A stretch of 64,000 bases of DNA from the NCBI RefSeq assembly GCF_001551835.1, contig NZ_LODL01000010.1, positions 226,705 through 290,704 of the forward strand. The letters run 5' to 3'. This stretch comes from Dechloromonas denitrificans. GTDB lineage: Bacteria > Pseudomonadota > Gammaproteobacteria > Burkholderiales > Rhodocyclaceae. The translations under genes were made by a program, and so were the position numbers. Position 1 is the first letter of the stretch. Every line of letters begins with the position of its first letter. Below the pieces are notes generated by a model, which saw nothing but the letters and a program-made list of their open reading frames with translations, was not told the origin of the DNA and did no database searches. This document shows positions 11,005-20,016 of this stretch, piece by piece.

Positions 11005-11319
11005 TTACTTGATGCGCATGTCGTTTTTGACGGAGACCACGCCCTTGACGCCGCGGGCCAGTTCGACGGCGCGGTTGGCGGCGGCCTGGGATGAGACGAA
11101 GCCACTCAACTGAACGACACCCTTATAGGTCTCGACGCCGATCTCGGCGACTTTCGTGGCCGGGTCACCGAGGATCGCCGACTTGACCTTGGAGGTGATG
11201 ACGCTGTCGTCGACATACTCGCCGGTGCTTTCCTGTTTCGAGGTTGAGCCACAGCCGACGGCGGTAACCAGCGTCACGGCGAGAATGGCGGCGGAGAGAT
11301 ATTTGCTTGCTGGGTTCAT
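11005..11319 (-). CDS. BON-domain lipoprotein (OsmY-like)
   Basis: This 104-residue exported lipoprotein has one BON domain. BON proteins such as OsmY and DolP bind phospholipid membranes in the periplasm and support envelope integrity. The signal peptide ends in a lipobox-like VTAVGC near residue 24. The BON fold follows (DDSVITSKVKSAIL ... GVVQLSGFVSS ... GVKGVVSVKNDM). The ATG at 11319 has AGGAG nine bases upstream, so the longer open frame beginning at 11466 is rejected. The promoter carries the Crp-like dyad described for 11402-11444. An exact function is not assignable beyond envelope stress protection. Confidence 0.9.
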   Translation of the reverse strand: MNPASKYLSAAILAVTLVTAVGCGSTSKQESTGEYVDDSVITSKVKSAILGDPATKVAEIGVETYKGVVQLSGFVSSQAAANRAVELARGVKGVVSVKNDMRIK

Positions 11320-11401
11320 GATTGACACTCCTGAAGTGAGCAAAACAGGAAATCCTGTTTCCAGCGTCTTTTTGTTGATTCGTGGAGACGCCTCAACGGT
11401 C

Positions 11402-11444
11402 AGCATAGGTTGAAGTGGCAGCCGACTCGGTACGCTGGCGCACA
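11402..11444 (-). promoter_or_regulatory. Crp-like dyad plus -10 for BON gene
   Basis: Read on the minus strand, the dyad TGTGCGCCAGCGTACC (11429-11444) is preceded by TA and followed, after exactly 21 bases, by CTATGCT (-10 hexamer 11402-11407). This places the dyad centre near -41.5, as in a class II Crp-type promoter. The start codon lies about 80 bases further on. The -10 fits the sigma-S form CTAYRCT. Confidence 0.65.
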
Positions 11445-11466
11445 TAGCAGCCAACCAGGCTTGCAC

Positions 11467-13986
11467 TCAAGCTGGAGGCGTACTCAGCAGCGTGCGCGTG
11501 CCGAGCAAACGGGAAAAATCCCCGGCCGGCAGCGGGTGATTGAACAGAAAGCCCTGAGCCTCATCGCACCGCTGGGTTTTCAGAAAAGCCAGTTGCTCAC
11601 TGCTTTCAACCCCCTCGGCAACGACCCGCTGCTGGAGATTTTTCCCCATGCCGATGATGGCGCTGACGATGGCTGCGTCATCCGCATTACGGGCAATGTC
11701 GCGCACGAAGGACTGGTCTATTTTCAGCGTATCGATCGGGAAGCGACTGAGATAGCTGAGGCTCGAATAACCGGTGCCAAAATCGTCGATCGCCAATTGC
11801 AGGCCCATCGCCTTGAGCTTTTCAAGGACCTGGGCCGAGGCCTCGGCCTCGTGCATCAATATGCTTTCAGTTAGTTCCAGTTCGAGATAGCGCGGCGCCA
11901 GCCCGGTCTCCTGAAGAATGCTGGCGACCCCCTCAAGAAACTTGAGGTGCCTGAACTCAAGCGCCGAAATATTGACCGAGACGGGCACGGCCTGCAGTCC
12001 GAAGTCGAGCCAGGCCTGGACTTGCCGGCAGGCTTCGTGCAGCACCCAGCGCCCGATCGGTACGATGAGGCCACACTCTTCGGCAATGGCCACGAACTGC
12101 CCGGGATGGATCAGGCCGAGCGTCGGATCCTGCCAGCGAATAAGGGCCTCGGCCCCGGTCATGATGCCCGAGGCGATATCGATTTTCGGCTGGTAGTACA
12201 ACTCGAACTCGCCATGCTTCAGGGCCCGGCGTAGATTGTTTTCGACTGACAAGCGCTGGATGGCCCGGGTGTTCATTTCGGGCGTAAAGAACTGGTAATT
12301 GTTGCGGCCCTTGGCCTTGGCGTAATACATCGCCGTGTCGGCATTCTGCATCACGGCATCGGCGGTAGAACCATCGTCCGGGTAGATGCTGATCCCTATG
12401 CTCAGGGTGATATGCAGTTCATTGCCGGCGATGCGGTGCGGCACCAGCAGTGCCGCCAGCAGTTTCTCGGCCACCTGCGCCGCATCCTGCTGCCGCTCGA
12501 TCTCGGCGAGCAGGATCACGAACTCGTCGCCGCCCTGGCGGCATACCGTGTCCGTCGTCCGAATGCATTCACCCAGACGCTTCGCTACCGACTGCAGCAA
12601 CTGGTCGCCGATGACATGGCCCAATGAGTCGTTGATGTTCTTGAAGTAATCCATGTCCAGAAAGAGCAGCGCGACCTGCTTGTGGTGCCGCTGGGCCTGT
12701 CCGATCGCCCGCGAAAAGCGTTCGGTCAGCAGCAGGCGATTGGGCAGGCCGGTCAGGAAATCATGCTGGGCCAGATGGGCCATTTTCTGCGCCATGGCCC
12801 GCGATTCGCTGACATCGTGAAAGACGATGACGGCACCGGCCACCCGACCATCCCGATTGTGGATCGGCGCCGAAGAATCCTCGATCTCAGATTCGATGCC
12901 GTCGCGCCGGATCAGTACGCTATCCGTCGCCAGCCCGACCACCCGGTTCTCTGCAATGGCGCGCTGTGCCGGATTGTCGGCAGGTTGCCGGGTCGCCCCG
13001 TCGATGATCCGGAAAACGTCGCTCAGCGGCTGGCCCAGCGCTTCTGCAAGGGACCAGCCGGTCATCGTCTCGGCCACCAGATTGAGGTAGGTCACCTTGC
13101 CGGCGATGTCGGTACACAGCACTGCATCGCCAATCGAGTTGAGCGTCACCTGAGCCCGTTCCTTTTCCTGGAACAACTCTTCCCGGGTCAGTTGCAATTC
13201 GAGATCTGCCGCCTTGCGCTCGGTTATATCCTCGACCGTCTGCACCCGACCGCGCGAACTCGGACCGTCGGGCATGGCAGCCGCATTCAGGCGGGTCCAG
13301 ACGATAGTCCCGTCTTTTCGCATAAAGCGCACTTCGGTCTGAAAAGCCTCCTGGCCGCGTACCGCATCGCGCCACTCGGCAACGATGCGCAGCCGATCGT
13401 CCGGGTGAATCGCCATGCTCCAGTTGGTGCCCAGCGTCTGTTCGAAATCGAGCCCGGAAATCTTCTGGTAGGCCGCGTTCGTATACACACAATTACCCTG
13501 CGCATCGGAGACGAAAATGCCCAGTGGCGAGGCATCGCTCATGGCGCGAAAATATTCTTCGCTGTCGCGCTGCGCATCCTGGCTCGCCTTGCGATCCAGG
13601 ATGTAGCGCAGGGCATGCGGCAACCAATGGGCGTCGACCGCACCTTTCGCCAAATAGTCGCTGGCCCCGCGTTCCACTGCCGCGCGCGCCAGGGCCTCAT
13701 CGTTGGCCCCACTCAGGACCAGAATCAGGGCGCGCGGTGCCGCCCTGGAAATCTTGTCGAACACCGCGAGCCCCTGGCCGTCGGGCAGGCTCAGATCAAG
13801 CAGAATGACATCGACGGCTGCCTTGCCCAGGCGCTCAAGTGCCGTTGCCTGCTTCCTCACCCATTCGACATGAAAAGCCCAACCGGCCGCATTGGCAAGC
13901 GCGTCCCTGATCAGCCCGGCGTCGGTTGGATCATCCTCGACCAGCAGAACACGGGTCAGAGCATTGTTCAGGTCTGGAGCGTTCAT
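11467..13986 (-). CDS. Response regulator with PAS-PAS-GGDEF-EAL
   Basis: This protein is predicted to make and/or degrade cyclic di-GMP under control of a phosphorelay. An 839-residue product runs as follows: receiver domain (residues 11-130, phospho-acceptor Asp64 in ILLDLSLPDG), PAS (about 140-255), PAS (275-395), GGDEF (405-575) and EAL (585-835). The cyclase motif GGDEF at 485-489 is intact and its inhibitory site RTTD (476-479) sits at the canonical distance. The EAL motif (EALIRW, 613) and DDFGTGYSS loop are also intact, so both activities are possible. ATG at 13986 is preferred over 13992 because GAGGGA then has normal spacing. No partner histidine kinase is adjacent. Confidence 0.92.
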   Translation of the reverse strand: MNAPDLNNALTRVLLVEDDPTDAGLIRDALANAAGWAFHVEWVRKQATALERLGKAAVDVILLDLSLPDGQGLAVFDKISRAAPRALILVLSGANDEALARAAVERGASDYLAKGAVDAHWLPHALRYILDRKASQDAQRDSEEYFRAMSDASPLGIFVSDAQGNCVYTNAAYQKISGLDFEQTLGTNWSMAIHPDDRLRIVAEWRDAVRGQEAFQTEVRFMRKDGTIVWTRLNAAAMPDGPSSRGRVQTVEDITERKAADLELQLTREELFQEKERAQVTLNSIGDAVLCTDIAGKVTYLNLVAETMTGWSLAEALGQPLSDVFRIIDGATRQPADNPAQRAIAENRVVGLATDSVLIRRDGIESEIEDSSAPIHNRDGRVAGAVIVFHDVSESRAMAQKMAHLAQHDFLTGLPNRLLLTERFSRAIGQAQRHHKQVALLFLDMDYFKNINDSLGHVIGDQLLQSVAKRLGECIRTTDTVCRQGGDEFVILLAEIERQQDAAQVAEKLLAALLVPHRIAGNELHITLSIGISIYPDDGSTADAVMQNADTAMYYAKAKGRNNYQFFTPEMNTRAIQRLSVENNLRRALKHGEFELYYQPKIDIASGIMTGAEALIRWQDPTLGLIHPGQFVAIAEECGLIVPIGRWVLHEACRQVQAWLDFGLQAVPVSVNISALEFRHLKFLEGVASILQETGLAPRYLELELTESILMHEAEASAQVLEKLKAMGLQLAIDDFGTGYSSLSYLSRFPIDTLKIDQSFVRDIARNADDAAIVSAIIGMGKNLQQRVVAEGVESSEQLAFLKTQRCDEAQGFLFNHPLPAGDFSRLLGTRTLLSTPPA

Positions 13987-14199
13987 GGGCATTCCCTCTC
14001 GCGCAGATTACCTTCCCAGCCACAGCGGAGATCGCGGCAACGGTAGCGATGGACCGGAACGAAAATACTCAGAATCAGATCGGCCACACGTCGGGAGATA
14101 CGGTTTGTCGAACCGTTGCACCGCGGACACGAGCGTCCGTGAGAGACGAGGCTGCCCCCGGGGCCGGAAAGACTTTTGCTCGGGAGATTGTTGCCTCCG

Positions 14200-14424
14200 T
14201 CAGGAAGCCCCCGGCGGACGAAAGTCCTTGTTGGAATCTTCGAAAAGCTTGATCTGCCTCTCCGCCTCATCCTTGGTGATGCCGTAGCTCTCCTGCAACT
14301 TGCCGGCGAGCTGGTCGCGCTTGCCGGCGATCACGTCGAGGTGATCATCGGTAAGCTTGCCCCACTGTGACTTGACCGTGCCCTTGAATTGCTTCCAGTT
14401 GCCTTCAACAATATCCCAGTTCAT
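14200..14424 (-). CDS. CsbD-family stress protein
   Basis: This 74-residue hydrophilic protein begins MNWDIVEGNWKQFKGTVKSQWG, a textbook CsbD/YjbJ start. CsbD-like proteins are abundant small proteins induced in stationary phase or general stress (sigma-B in Bacillus, RpoS in E. coli). Their biochemical role is unknown. AAAGGAG six bases before ATG sets the start, so a TTG two codons earlier is not used. A Crp-like dyad with a -10 lies upstream at 14563-14605. Confidence 0.93.
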   Translation of the reverse strand: MNWDIVEGNWKQFKGTVKSQWGKLTDDHLDVIAGKRDQLAGKLQESYGITKDEAERQIKLFEDSNKDFRPPGAS

Positions 14425-14562
14425 GTCCAACTCCTTTGGTCAGGACCCGGCGGGCGGAATCACCTGTCGAAGGTCCTTTTGCTCCGCCTCTTTTCGGCAC
14501 CGGTCGGCCATCAACACAGCAACTGCACGGGCCGCTTGGCTGAAAGGAGCGATGCAAGTACA

Positions 14563-14605
14563 AAGTTAGACGCATTCCCGGATCAGGTCGGTGTGCTCCC
14601 ATACA
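14563..14605 (-). promoter_or_regulatory. Weak Crp-like dyad plus -10 for CsbD gene
   Basis: The minus-strand dyad TGTATGGGAGCACACC (14590-14605, preceded by TA) is the weakest of the set. However, a CTAACTT -10-like element begins at the same 21-base spacing as at the stronger promoters, which is why it is kept. The start codon is about 140 bases downstream. Confidence 0.4.
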
Positions 14606-14635
14606 TAGGGAAATATCAGGCGCCGAACGTTGGTA

Positions 14636-14669
14636 ATGATTGAAGGGCCGAACGGCGGGCTTCAATCAT
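14636..14669 (-). terminator. Hairpin at end of DUF883 gene
   Basis: A perfect 10-base inverted repeat (ATGATTGAAG / CTTCAATCAT) encloses a 14-base loop that itself contains GCCGTTCGGC. It overlaps the DUF883 stop codon. No T-run follows on either strand, so it may be a Rho-assisted or processing hairpin rather than a true intrinsic terminator. Confidence 0.4.
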
Positions 14670-15006
14670 CAGCCGCTCGGCGCCGGCTGAGCATGGCGCC
14701 GATGACGGCGCCAGCCGCAGCCGCAACCCCCAGCACTTTCCAGGGATTGTTCCGGACATACTCGTCAGTCGCATCGGCGGAGCAGCGGGCCTTGGCGGTC
14801 AGCGCCGCGCTCGCATCCAGCAGCCGCGTCTTGGTCTGCGCCAGACGGGCTTCGAGCTTCGTTCGGGCCGTAAGTAATTCGTCGGTAGTGGCGGCAGCGA
14901 CGTTACCGATCAACGCATTCGCATCGCCGACAACATTTTTGAGATCCTTGACCAAGGCTTGCTTGCTGCCTTCGACGGTCCCTTGATTGGTGTTTTCAGT
15001 AGTCAT
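14662..15006 (-). CDS. DUF883 (ElaB/YqjD-like) membrane-anchored protein
   Basis: This 114-residue protein has a long amphipathic helical body (about residues 5-80) and a C-terminal membrane anchor (NPWKVLGVAAAAGAVIGAML) followed by RRR. This is the arrangement of ElaB/YqjD, inner-membrane proteins that bind stationary-phase ribosomes and are RpoS-dependent in E. coli. AAGGAG is followed by ATGATG. The second ATG has the better spacing and is used here; the first would add one Met. The role in ribosome or membrane protection is inferred from the family. Confidence 0.88.
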   Translation of the reverse strand: MTTENTNQGTVEGSKQALVKDLKNVVGDANALIGNVAAATTDELLTARTKLEARLAQTKTRLLDASAALTAKARCSADATDEYVRNNPWKVLGVAAAAGAVIGAMLSRRRAADD

Positions 15007-15111
15007 CATCTCTCCTTCTCATTGCGTTGCGGGGCAATTCCGTAGGCGAGGCTACGTTTGACTCGGCGCTCTCCCCTTGGCGCATCCTCCTCCTGGTTGT
15101 CGGGCGATGTC

Positions 15112-15153
15112 GGTGTGCTGGCGCACAGACGTCAGCTCCACCCCGAGTAGTCT
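15112..15153 (+). promoter_or_regulatory. Crp-like dyad between divergent DUF883 and DUF3309 genes
   Basis: GGTGTGCTGGCGCACA (15112-15127); on the minus strand it reads TGTGCGCCAGCACACC, preceded by TC. On the plus side a TAGTCT hexamer begins 20 bases after it, aiming at the DUF3309/DUF1328 pair. No good -10 is found on the minus side at that spacing. Confidence 0.5.
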
Positions 15154-15232
15154 TGAAGACAAGCGACAGAAGCGCCTGTCCGGACTTCTCTCGGGCGCCG
15201 AGTGGCTACTAATAGAAACAAGGAGAGATCAA

Positions 15233-15391
15233 ATGTCCTTAGGAACAATCCTGCTGATCATCGTGATTCTGATGCTGATCGGCGCATTTCCCAGCTGGCC
15301 CCACAGCCGTGGCTGGGGTTACGGCCCCAGTGGCGGTCTTGGGCTGGTGCTGGTCATCCTGCTCATTCTGTTCTTGCTGGGCAAGATTTGA
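15233..15391 (+). CDS. DUF3309 small membrane protein
   Basis: The 52-residue protein has two hydrophobic helices (residues 4-20 and 36-50) joined by a short loop with the family motif [18 protein letters not shown]3309 proteins are tiny inner-membrane proteins of unknown function, common in proteobacteria. The start is fixed by AAGGAGAGATCAA before ATG. It is followed after 82 bases by another tiny membrane protein and is probably co-transcribed with it from the dyad-containing promoter. Confidence 0.85.
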   Translation: MSLGTILLIIVILMLIGAFPSWPHSRGWGYGPSGGLGLVLVILLILFLLGKI

Positions 15392-15473
15392 AGTTTCAAC
15401 CCGGTTTTGGCAGTTGACCGGCGCTTTGCCCAAAGAGCCTGACACCGCCTCCCCGGGAAAGAAAGGAAATACC

Positions 15474-15638
15474 ATGTTGCACTACGCCGTTGTATTTTTT
15501 GTTGTTGCGCTGATCGCCGCACTCTTCGGCTTTACCGGCATTGCGGCCGGTGCGGTCGAAATTGCCAAGATTCTGTTTTTCGTCTTCATCCTGCTCTTCA
15601 TCGGCTCTCTCGTCATGGGCTTGATGCGCGGCAAGTAA
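15474..15638 (+). CDS. DUF1328 (YtjA-like) small membrane protein
   Basis: The 54-residue protein consists of two membrane helices with the family signature [25 protein letters not shown] and a basic C-terminus (MRGK). YtjA-type proteins are stress-induced inner-membrane proteins without a known activity. GAAAGGAAATACC precedes ATG. The gene converges with phosphoketolase, whose stop is 22 bases away. Confidence 0.88.
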   Translation: MLHYAVVFFVVALIAALFGFTGIAAGAVEIAKILFFVFILLFIGSLVMGLMRGK

Positions 15639-15659
15639 GCACCAGCCGGGAGTTCTGCT

Positions 15660-18029
15660 TCATTCCCGGGCCTCCGGCCATTGCCAGTTGCGGATTTCCG
15701 GCATGTCTTCGCCGTGCTCGTGGATGTATTGCGTGTGCCGGTTGAGCATGTCGCGCATTTGTTGCTTGATGTGGGCCGCCTGCGACTGCAGTTTCGGCAC
15801 CTGATTGGCGACATCCATCACCAGATTGAAGCGGTCGAGGTGATTCAGCACGACCATGTCGAACGGCGTCGTCGTCGTTCCCTCTTCCTTATAGCCGCGC
15901 ACGTGCAGATGGGCGTGATTGCTGCGCCGGTAGGTCAGGCGGTGAATCAGCCAGGGGTAGCCGTGATAGGCGAAGAGGATGGGCGTGTCGGCGCGGAACA
16001 GCGAAATGAATTCGGTATCGGACAGACCGTGCGGGTGCTCCTCCTGCGGCTGCAGGGTCATCAGGTCGACGACGTTGATGAAACGGATTTTCAGCGCCGG
16101 CACAATCTGGCGCAGGATGTCGATGGCGGCCAGCATTTCCAGCGTCGGCACATCGCCGGCCGCGGCCAGCACGATGTCCGGCTCGCCGGACTGGTCGCTG
16201 CAGGCCCATTCCCACATGCCGATGCCGGCACTGGCATGGTTGATCGCGGCAGGCATGTCCAGCCATTGCCGCTCCAGTTGCTTGCCGGCGACGATGACAT
16301 TGACCAGGTTCCTGCTTTTCAGGCATTCGTCGGTGACGTAGAGCAGCGTATTGGCATCCGGCGGCAAATAGACGCGGATGATGTCGGCCTTCTTGTTCAC
16401 GACATGGTCGATGAAGCCCGGGTCCTGGTGCGAGAAGCCGTTGTGGTCCTGGCGCCAGACGTGGGAAGTGAGCAGGATGTTCAACGAGGCAATCGGCCGC
16501 CGCCAGGGAATCTCGCTGCAGACTTTCAGCCACTTGGCGTGCTGGTTGAACATCGAGTCGATGATGTGGATGAAGGCCTCGTAGCACGAGAACAACCCGT
16601 GCCGACCGGTCAGTAGATAGCCTTCGAGCCAGCCTTCGCAGGCATGTTCGGAAAGGATTTCCATGACCCGGCCATCGACGCCCAGATGATCGTCATCGGC
16701 CAGCCGCTCGGCCATCCAGCGCCGGTCGGTTGCCTCGAACAAGGCGCCGAGGCGGTTGGAGGCGGTTTCATCGGGCCCGAAGACGCGGAAGTTGTGCGGG
16801 TTCCGGTGCATCACATCGCGCAGGAATTCGCCCATCGCGCGCGTCGATTCTGCCCTCACGCCGCCCGGCGTCGGGACCGGCACCGCGTAGTCGCGAAAAT
16901 CCGGCAGGCGCAGGTCGTGCAGCAAGACTCCGCCGTTGGCATGCGGATTGGCCCCCATCCGCCGTTCGCCGGTCGGTGCCAGGGCCGCCAGTTCCGGCCG
17001 CAGCCGGCCCTCGGCATCGAACAGTTCGCGCGGCAAGTAGGACAGCATCCAGTCTTCGAGCAGGCGGAGGTGTTCCGGCTTCTCCATGTCGCTGAACGGC
17101 ACCTGATGCGAGCGCCAGTAGCCTTCGCTCTTCTTGCCATCGACTTCCTTCGGTCCGGTCCACCCTTTGGGCGAGCGCAAGATGATCATCGGCCAGCGCG
17201 GGCGCTGCACTTCCCCGCCGGCACGGGCCTGGCGCTGAATGTCCGAAATTTGGTCCATGGCGTGGTCGACCGCAGCAGCCATCAACTGATGCATGCTTGC
17301 CGGGTCTTCGCCCTCGACGAAATACGGTTTGTAGCCGTAGCCGACGAACAGGCATTCAAGTTCGCTATGGCTGATCCGGGCGAGTACCGTCGGATTGGCA
17401 ATCTTGTAGCCGTTGAGATGCAGGATCGGCAGCACCGCGCCATCGGTGCGCGGATTCAGGAACTTGTTGGAATGCCAGGATGCGGCCAGCGGCCCGGTCT
17501 CCGCTTCGCCATCGCCGACGACGCAGCAGGCGACCAGATCGGGATTGTCGAATACCGCGCCATAGGCATGGAACAGGGCGTAACCCAGCTCGCCGCCTTC
17601 ATGGATCGAGCCCGGCGTTTCCGGCGCCGCGTGGCTCGGAATGCCGCCCGGGAAGGAAAACTGGCGGAACAGCCGGCGCATGCCCTCTTCATCTTGCGAG
17701 ATGTCGGAATACAGCTCGCTGTAGCTGCCTTCGAGCCAGGTATTCGCCACCACGGCCGGCCCGCCGTGGCCGGGACCGGCAATGTAGATCATGCTCAGGT
17801 CGCGCTGGCGAATCAGCCGGTTCATATGCACGTAGATGAAGTTCAGGCCGGGCGTCGTGCCCCAGTGGCCGAGCAGGCGCGGCTTGATGTGCGCCAGTTG
17901 CAGCGGCTGCCTGAGGAGCGGATTGTCGAGCAGGTAGATCTGCCCCACCGACAGGTAATTGGCGGCCCGCCAGTAGGCATCCATCCGCTGCAGTTCGTCG
18001 ACCGCCAGCACCGCTTCAATTGAGGACAA
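15660..18029 (-). CDS. xfp: Phosphoketolase (Xfp family)
   Basis: This thiamine-diphosphate enzyme cleaves xylulose 5-phosphate (and usually fructose 6-phosphate) with phosphate to acetyl phosphate plus glyceraldehyde 3-phosphate (or erythrose 4-phosphate). The 789-residue length and the motifs [25 protein letters not shown] (near 173, cofactor binding), YKIANPT and SHQDPGF are typical. The start codon is TTG with AAGGAG six bases upstream; the next Met is 15 codons later. The gene lies downstream of cbpA-cbpM and 6 kb from the zwf-pgl-gnd genes that feed its substrate pool. This suggests a carbon bypass to acetyl phosphate during stress. Confidence 0.95.
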   Translation of the reverse strand: MSSIEAVLAVDELQRMDAYWRAANYLSVGQIYLLDNPLLRQPLQLAHIKPRLLGHWGTTPGLNFIYVHMNRLIRQRDLSMIYIAGPGHGGPAVVANTWLEGSYSELYSDISQDEEGMRRLFRQFSFPGGIPSHAAPETPGSIHEGGELGYALFHAYGAVFDNPDLVACCVVGDGEAETGPLAASWHSNKFLNPRTDGAVLPILHLNGYKIANPTVLARISHSELECLFVGYGYKPYFVEGEDPASMHQLMAAAVDHAMDQISDIQRQARAGGEVQRPRWPMIILRSPKGWTGPKEVDGKKSEGYWRSHQVPFSDMEKPEHLRLLEDWMLSYLPRELFDAEGRLRPELAALAPTGERRMGANPHANGGVLLHDLRLPDFRDYAVPVPTPGGVRAESTRAMGEFLRDVMHRNPHNFRVFGPDETASNRLGALFEATDRRWMAERLADDDHLGVDGRVMEILSEHACEGWLEGYLLTGRHGLFSCYEAFIHIIDSMFNQHAKWLKVCSEIPWRRPIASLNILLTSHVWRQDHNGFSHQDPGFIDHVVNKKADIIRVYLPPDANTLLYVTDECLKSRNLVNVIVAGKQLERQWLDMPAAINHASAGIGMWEWACSDQSGEPDIVLAAAGDVPTLEMLAAIDILRQIVPALKIRFINVVDLMTLQPQEEHPHGLSDTEFISLFRADTPILFAYHGYPWLIHRLTYRRSNHAHLHVRGYKEEGTTTTPFDMVVLNHLDRFNLVMDVANQVPKLQSQAAHIKQQMRDMLNRHTQYIHEHGEDMPEIRNWQWPEARE

Positions 18030-18121
18030 TTGCTTCTCCTTGAACGATCAAAGTGAAAATCCGCCGCAATGCTGACCAGACGCCCCGCCCGGCCCCGTGC
18101 CGAGAAGCGGCGCCAATGCCG

Positions 18122-18442
18122 CTACTCGCCGCCCATTATGCGCAGCCTGGCCCGTAGCTCATCAACTTCCTCCAGCAATTGCAGGGCCAGCGCCGCACCG
18201 GCCAGATTGATGCCGAGGTCGCGCTGCAAGTGCAAGGCAACGCGGGTTCGGTAGAGGTGTGCGCCGCTGAAGCGCCAGCGATGCGGCTCGCGGCCCTGCG
18301 GCGCGAGCACGCCTTCATCGACCAGTTCAACGATGAACTCGGCCCGCACCGAACAGGCACGGCACAGTTCGGCCAGCGTCAGGTTGCTCTGTTCATCGAG
18401 AATGAGCGCGCTCGGCAGCGGCAGGTTCTTTTCGTTCGCCAT
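18122..18442 (-). CDS. cbpM: CbpM-like modulator of DnaJ-type chaperone
   Basis: This 106-residue MerR-like helical protein (TLAELCRACSVRAEFIVELVDEGVL, then a long C-terminal helix) sits two bases downstream of cbpA. CbpM proteins bind the J-domain of CbpA and block both its DNA binding and its co-chaperone activity. Position, size and the winged-helix-like N-terminus support the call. The two genes are clearly one transcript. Confidence 0.88.
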   Translation of the reverse strand: MANEKNLPLPSALILDEQSNLTLAELCRACSVRAEFIVELVDEGVLAPQGREPHRWRFSGAHLYRTRVALHLQRDLGINLAGAALALQLLEEVDELRARLRIMGGE

Positions 18443-18444
18443 TC

Positions 18445-19398
18445 TCAGACTCCCAGTTTGGCACGTGGCCGGAAGCTCTTGAACTGCTCGGCCATGCTGC
18501 CGTAGAAGGCTTTTTCAGCATCCGCCGCGGCGGCCGGCAAGTCGATCCGGATCACCGCATAGAAATCGCCCGGCGTATTTCCGGGAATGCCACGGCCCTT
18601 CAGTCGAAGCTTGCCGCCACTCGCCGAACCCGGCGGGATCTTCAGTTCGACCGTGCCACCCGGCGTCGGCGCCTTGATTGTGGCGCCCAGGGCGGCCTCC
18701 CACGGGGCGAGCGGCAGGTCGAGATAGATATCGCGACCGTCGACCCGATAGAGGGCATGCGGATGAAAGCCGATTTCCAGATAGAGGTCGCCGGGCTTGC
18801 CCTGCCCGATACCCGGCGCGCCCTGGCCGCTCAGGCGGATATGCTGGCCGGCGCGAATGCCGATCGGGATGGTCACATTGAGCGTGTGGGCCGCCATCGA
18901 CACGCGTCCCTGGCTATCGATTTTCGGCGTTTGCAGCGTGATGCTGCGGGTGGTGCCACGGTAGGCATCTTCCAGGTCGATCAGCACCTTGGCGTGACGA
19001 TCCTCGCCCCGGGCATGAAAATCTGCCTGCTGCCGTCCGCCGCTCCTGAAGTGGCGGCCATAGAGGGCTTCAAAAAAGTCGCTGAACTCGCCGGAGCCGC
19101 CATCGCCCGCCCCGGCCCCGTCACCGGCATACTCGAAACCGGCGTTCCAGTCCGGCGGCGGCCGGAAGTCCTGCCCGGCTTTCCAGTCCTTGCCCAACTG
19201 ATCGTAGGCGGCGCGCTTTTCCAGATCCTTCAGTACCGCATAGGCCTCGCCGAGTTCCTTGAAGCGCACCTCGGCATCCGCTGCCTTGCTGACATCCGGA
19301 TGATATTTGCGGGCCAACTGGCGATAGGCGCGCTTGATTTCGTCCTGGCTGGCATCACGCGCCAGGCCCATGATCTTGTAATAGTCCTTGAATTCCAT
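18445..19398 (-). CDS. cbpA: Curved DNA-binding protein CbpA (DnaJ homolog)
   Basis: CbpA is a DnaJ-like co-chaperone and nucleoid protein of stationary phase. The 317-residue product has a J-domain at residues 5-70 with the HPD tripeptide (YHPDVS). A Gly-rich linker follows, then two DnaJ C-terminal beta domains, with no zinc-finger CxxCxGxG repeats, which separates it from DnaJ. It is followed at once by cbpM. A PRC-barrel gene precedes it by 45 bases on the same strand, so the PRC promoter with its Crp-like dyad could also serve cbpA-cbpM. Confidence 0.94.
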   Translation of the reverse strand: MEFKDYYKIMGLARDASQDEIKRAYRQLARKYHPDVSKAADAEVRFKELGEAYAVLKDLEKRAAYDQLGKDWKAGQDFRPPPDWNAGFEYAGDGAGAGDGGSGEFSDFFEALYGRHFRSGGRQQADFHARGEDRHAKVLIDLEDAYRGTTRSITLQTPKIDSQGRVSMAAHTLNVTIPIGIRAGQHIRLSGQGAPGIGQGKPGDLYLEIGFHPHALYRVDGRDIYLDLPLAPWEAALGATIKAPTPGGTVELKIPPGSASGGKLRLKGRGIPGNTPGDFYAVIRIDLPAAAADAEKAFYGSMAEQFKSFRPRAKLGV

Positions 19399-19443
19399 TT
19401 AAGACCTGCCCGCAGTTTTTTGTTCAGACGGCGCTTCTCTGGT

Positions 19444-19887
19444 TCAGAGGCTGGCCGGTGGGCGACTGGGCGTCGTTCCGTAGTAGGCGTGAATGCCGGC
19501 TTCCCACTTGGCATCGGCCATGTCGGGCCACTTGTTCTTGTCGAAGCCGGGGGCGTGCTCAAGCCGCTCCTTGTTCACATCAAGCTCGAAGCGCTTGTTG
19601 GTCGTATCCAGGGTCAACGCCTCCCACGGCACCGCGAACAATTTCTCGCCAAAGCCCATGAACCCGCCGAAGGACAGCACGGCATAGCTGACCCGCCCGG
19701 TCCGCATGTCGATCATGATTTCCTTGATGTCGCCGATATCCTCGGCCGCCTTGTTGAATACGTCATTGCCGATGAGCGTCTCGGCGCCCATCAAATGCGG
19801 ACCCGGACCATGGCTGGTATCGGGGCCGGAGGGTGTGCCTGTTTTTACCTTGTAGATGCCGTAGGAATCGCGCTCTTCGTAGTTCAT
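19444..19887 (-). CDS. PRC-barrel domain protein
   Basis: This 147-residue cytoplasmic protein has a PRC-barrel (HLMGAETLIGNDVFN, DIKEIMIDMRTGRVSYAVLSFGGFMGFGEKLFAVPW) between about residues 34 and 105. PRC barrels bind RNA or proteins, as in RimM, and single-domain versions are frequent in stress regions. ATG at 19887 with TTGGAG six bases upstream is better than the ATG four codons earlier. The gene lies first in a probable PRC-cbpA-cbpM unit. Its molecular role is unknown. Confidence 0.88.
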   Translation of the reverse strand: MNYEERDSYGIYKVKTGTPSGPDTSHGPGPHLMGAETLIGNDVFNKAAEDIGDIKEIMIDMRTGRVSYAVLSFGGFMGFGEKLFAVPWEALTLDTTNKRFELDVNKERLEHAPGFDKNKWPDMADAKWEAGIHAYYGTTPSRPPASL

Positions 19888-19957
19888 GTCTATCTCCAAT
19901 AAAAGATGGCAGGGAAATGTCGATGCAACATGCCACGCAGCGATACCCTGTCCTTAA

Positions 19958-20000
19958 AGCCTAGAGAACAGCATTCGCATCGTCTGTTCGACAGAGCACA
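19958..20000 (-). promoter_or_regulatory. Crp-like dyad plus -10 for PRC-barrel/cbpA unit
   Basis: TGTTCGACAGAGCACA (19985-20000, plus strand) is a near-perfect dyad (TGTTC-N6-GCACA). On the minus strand CTAGGCT (-10 hexamer 19958-19963) begins exactly 21 bases beyond it. The start codon is about 70 bases downstream. Confidence 0.6.
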
Positions 20001-20016
20001 CAAGCCCGGTAACGAC

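Noticed and set aside
14082-14150. Short inverted repeats (GGAC ... GTCC) upstream of the REC-PAS-GGDEF-EAL gene
   Set aside because: They do not fit the TGTGCG dyad or any operator I recognise, and the arms are only four bases.
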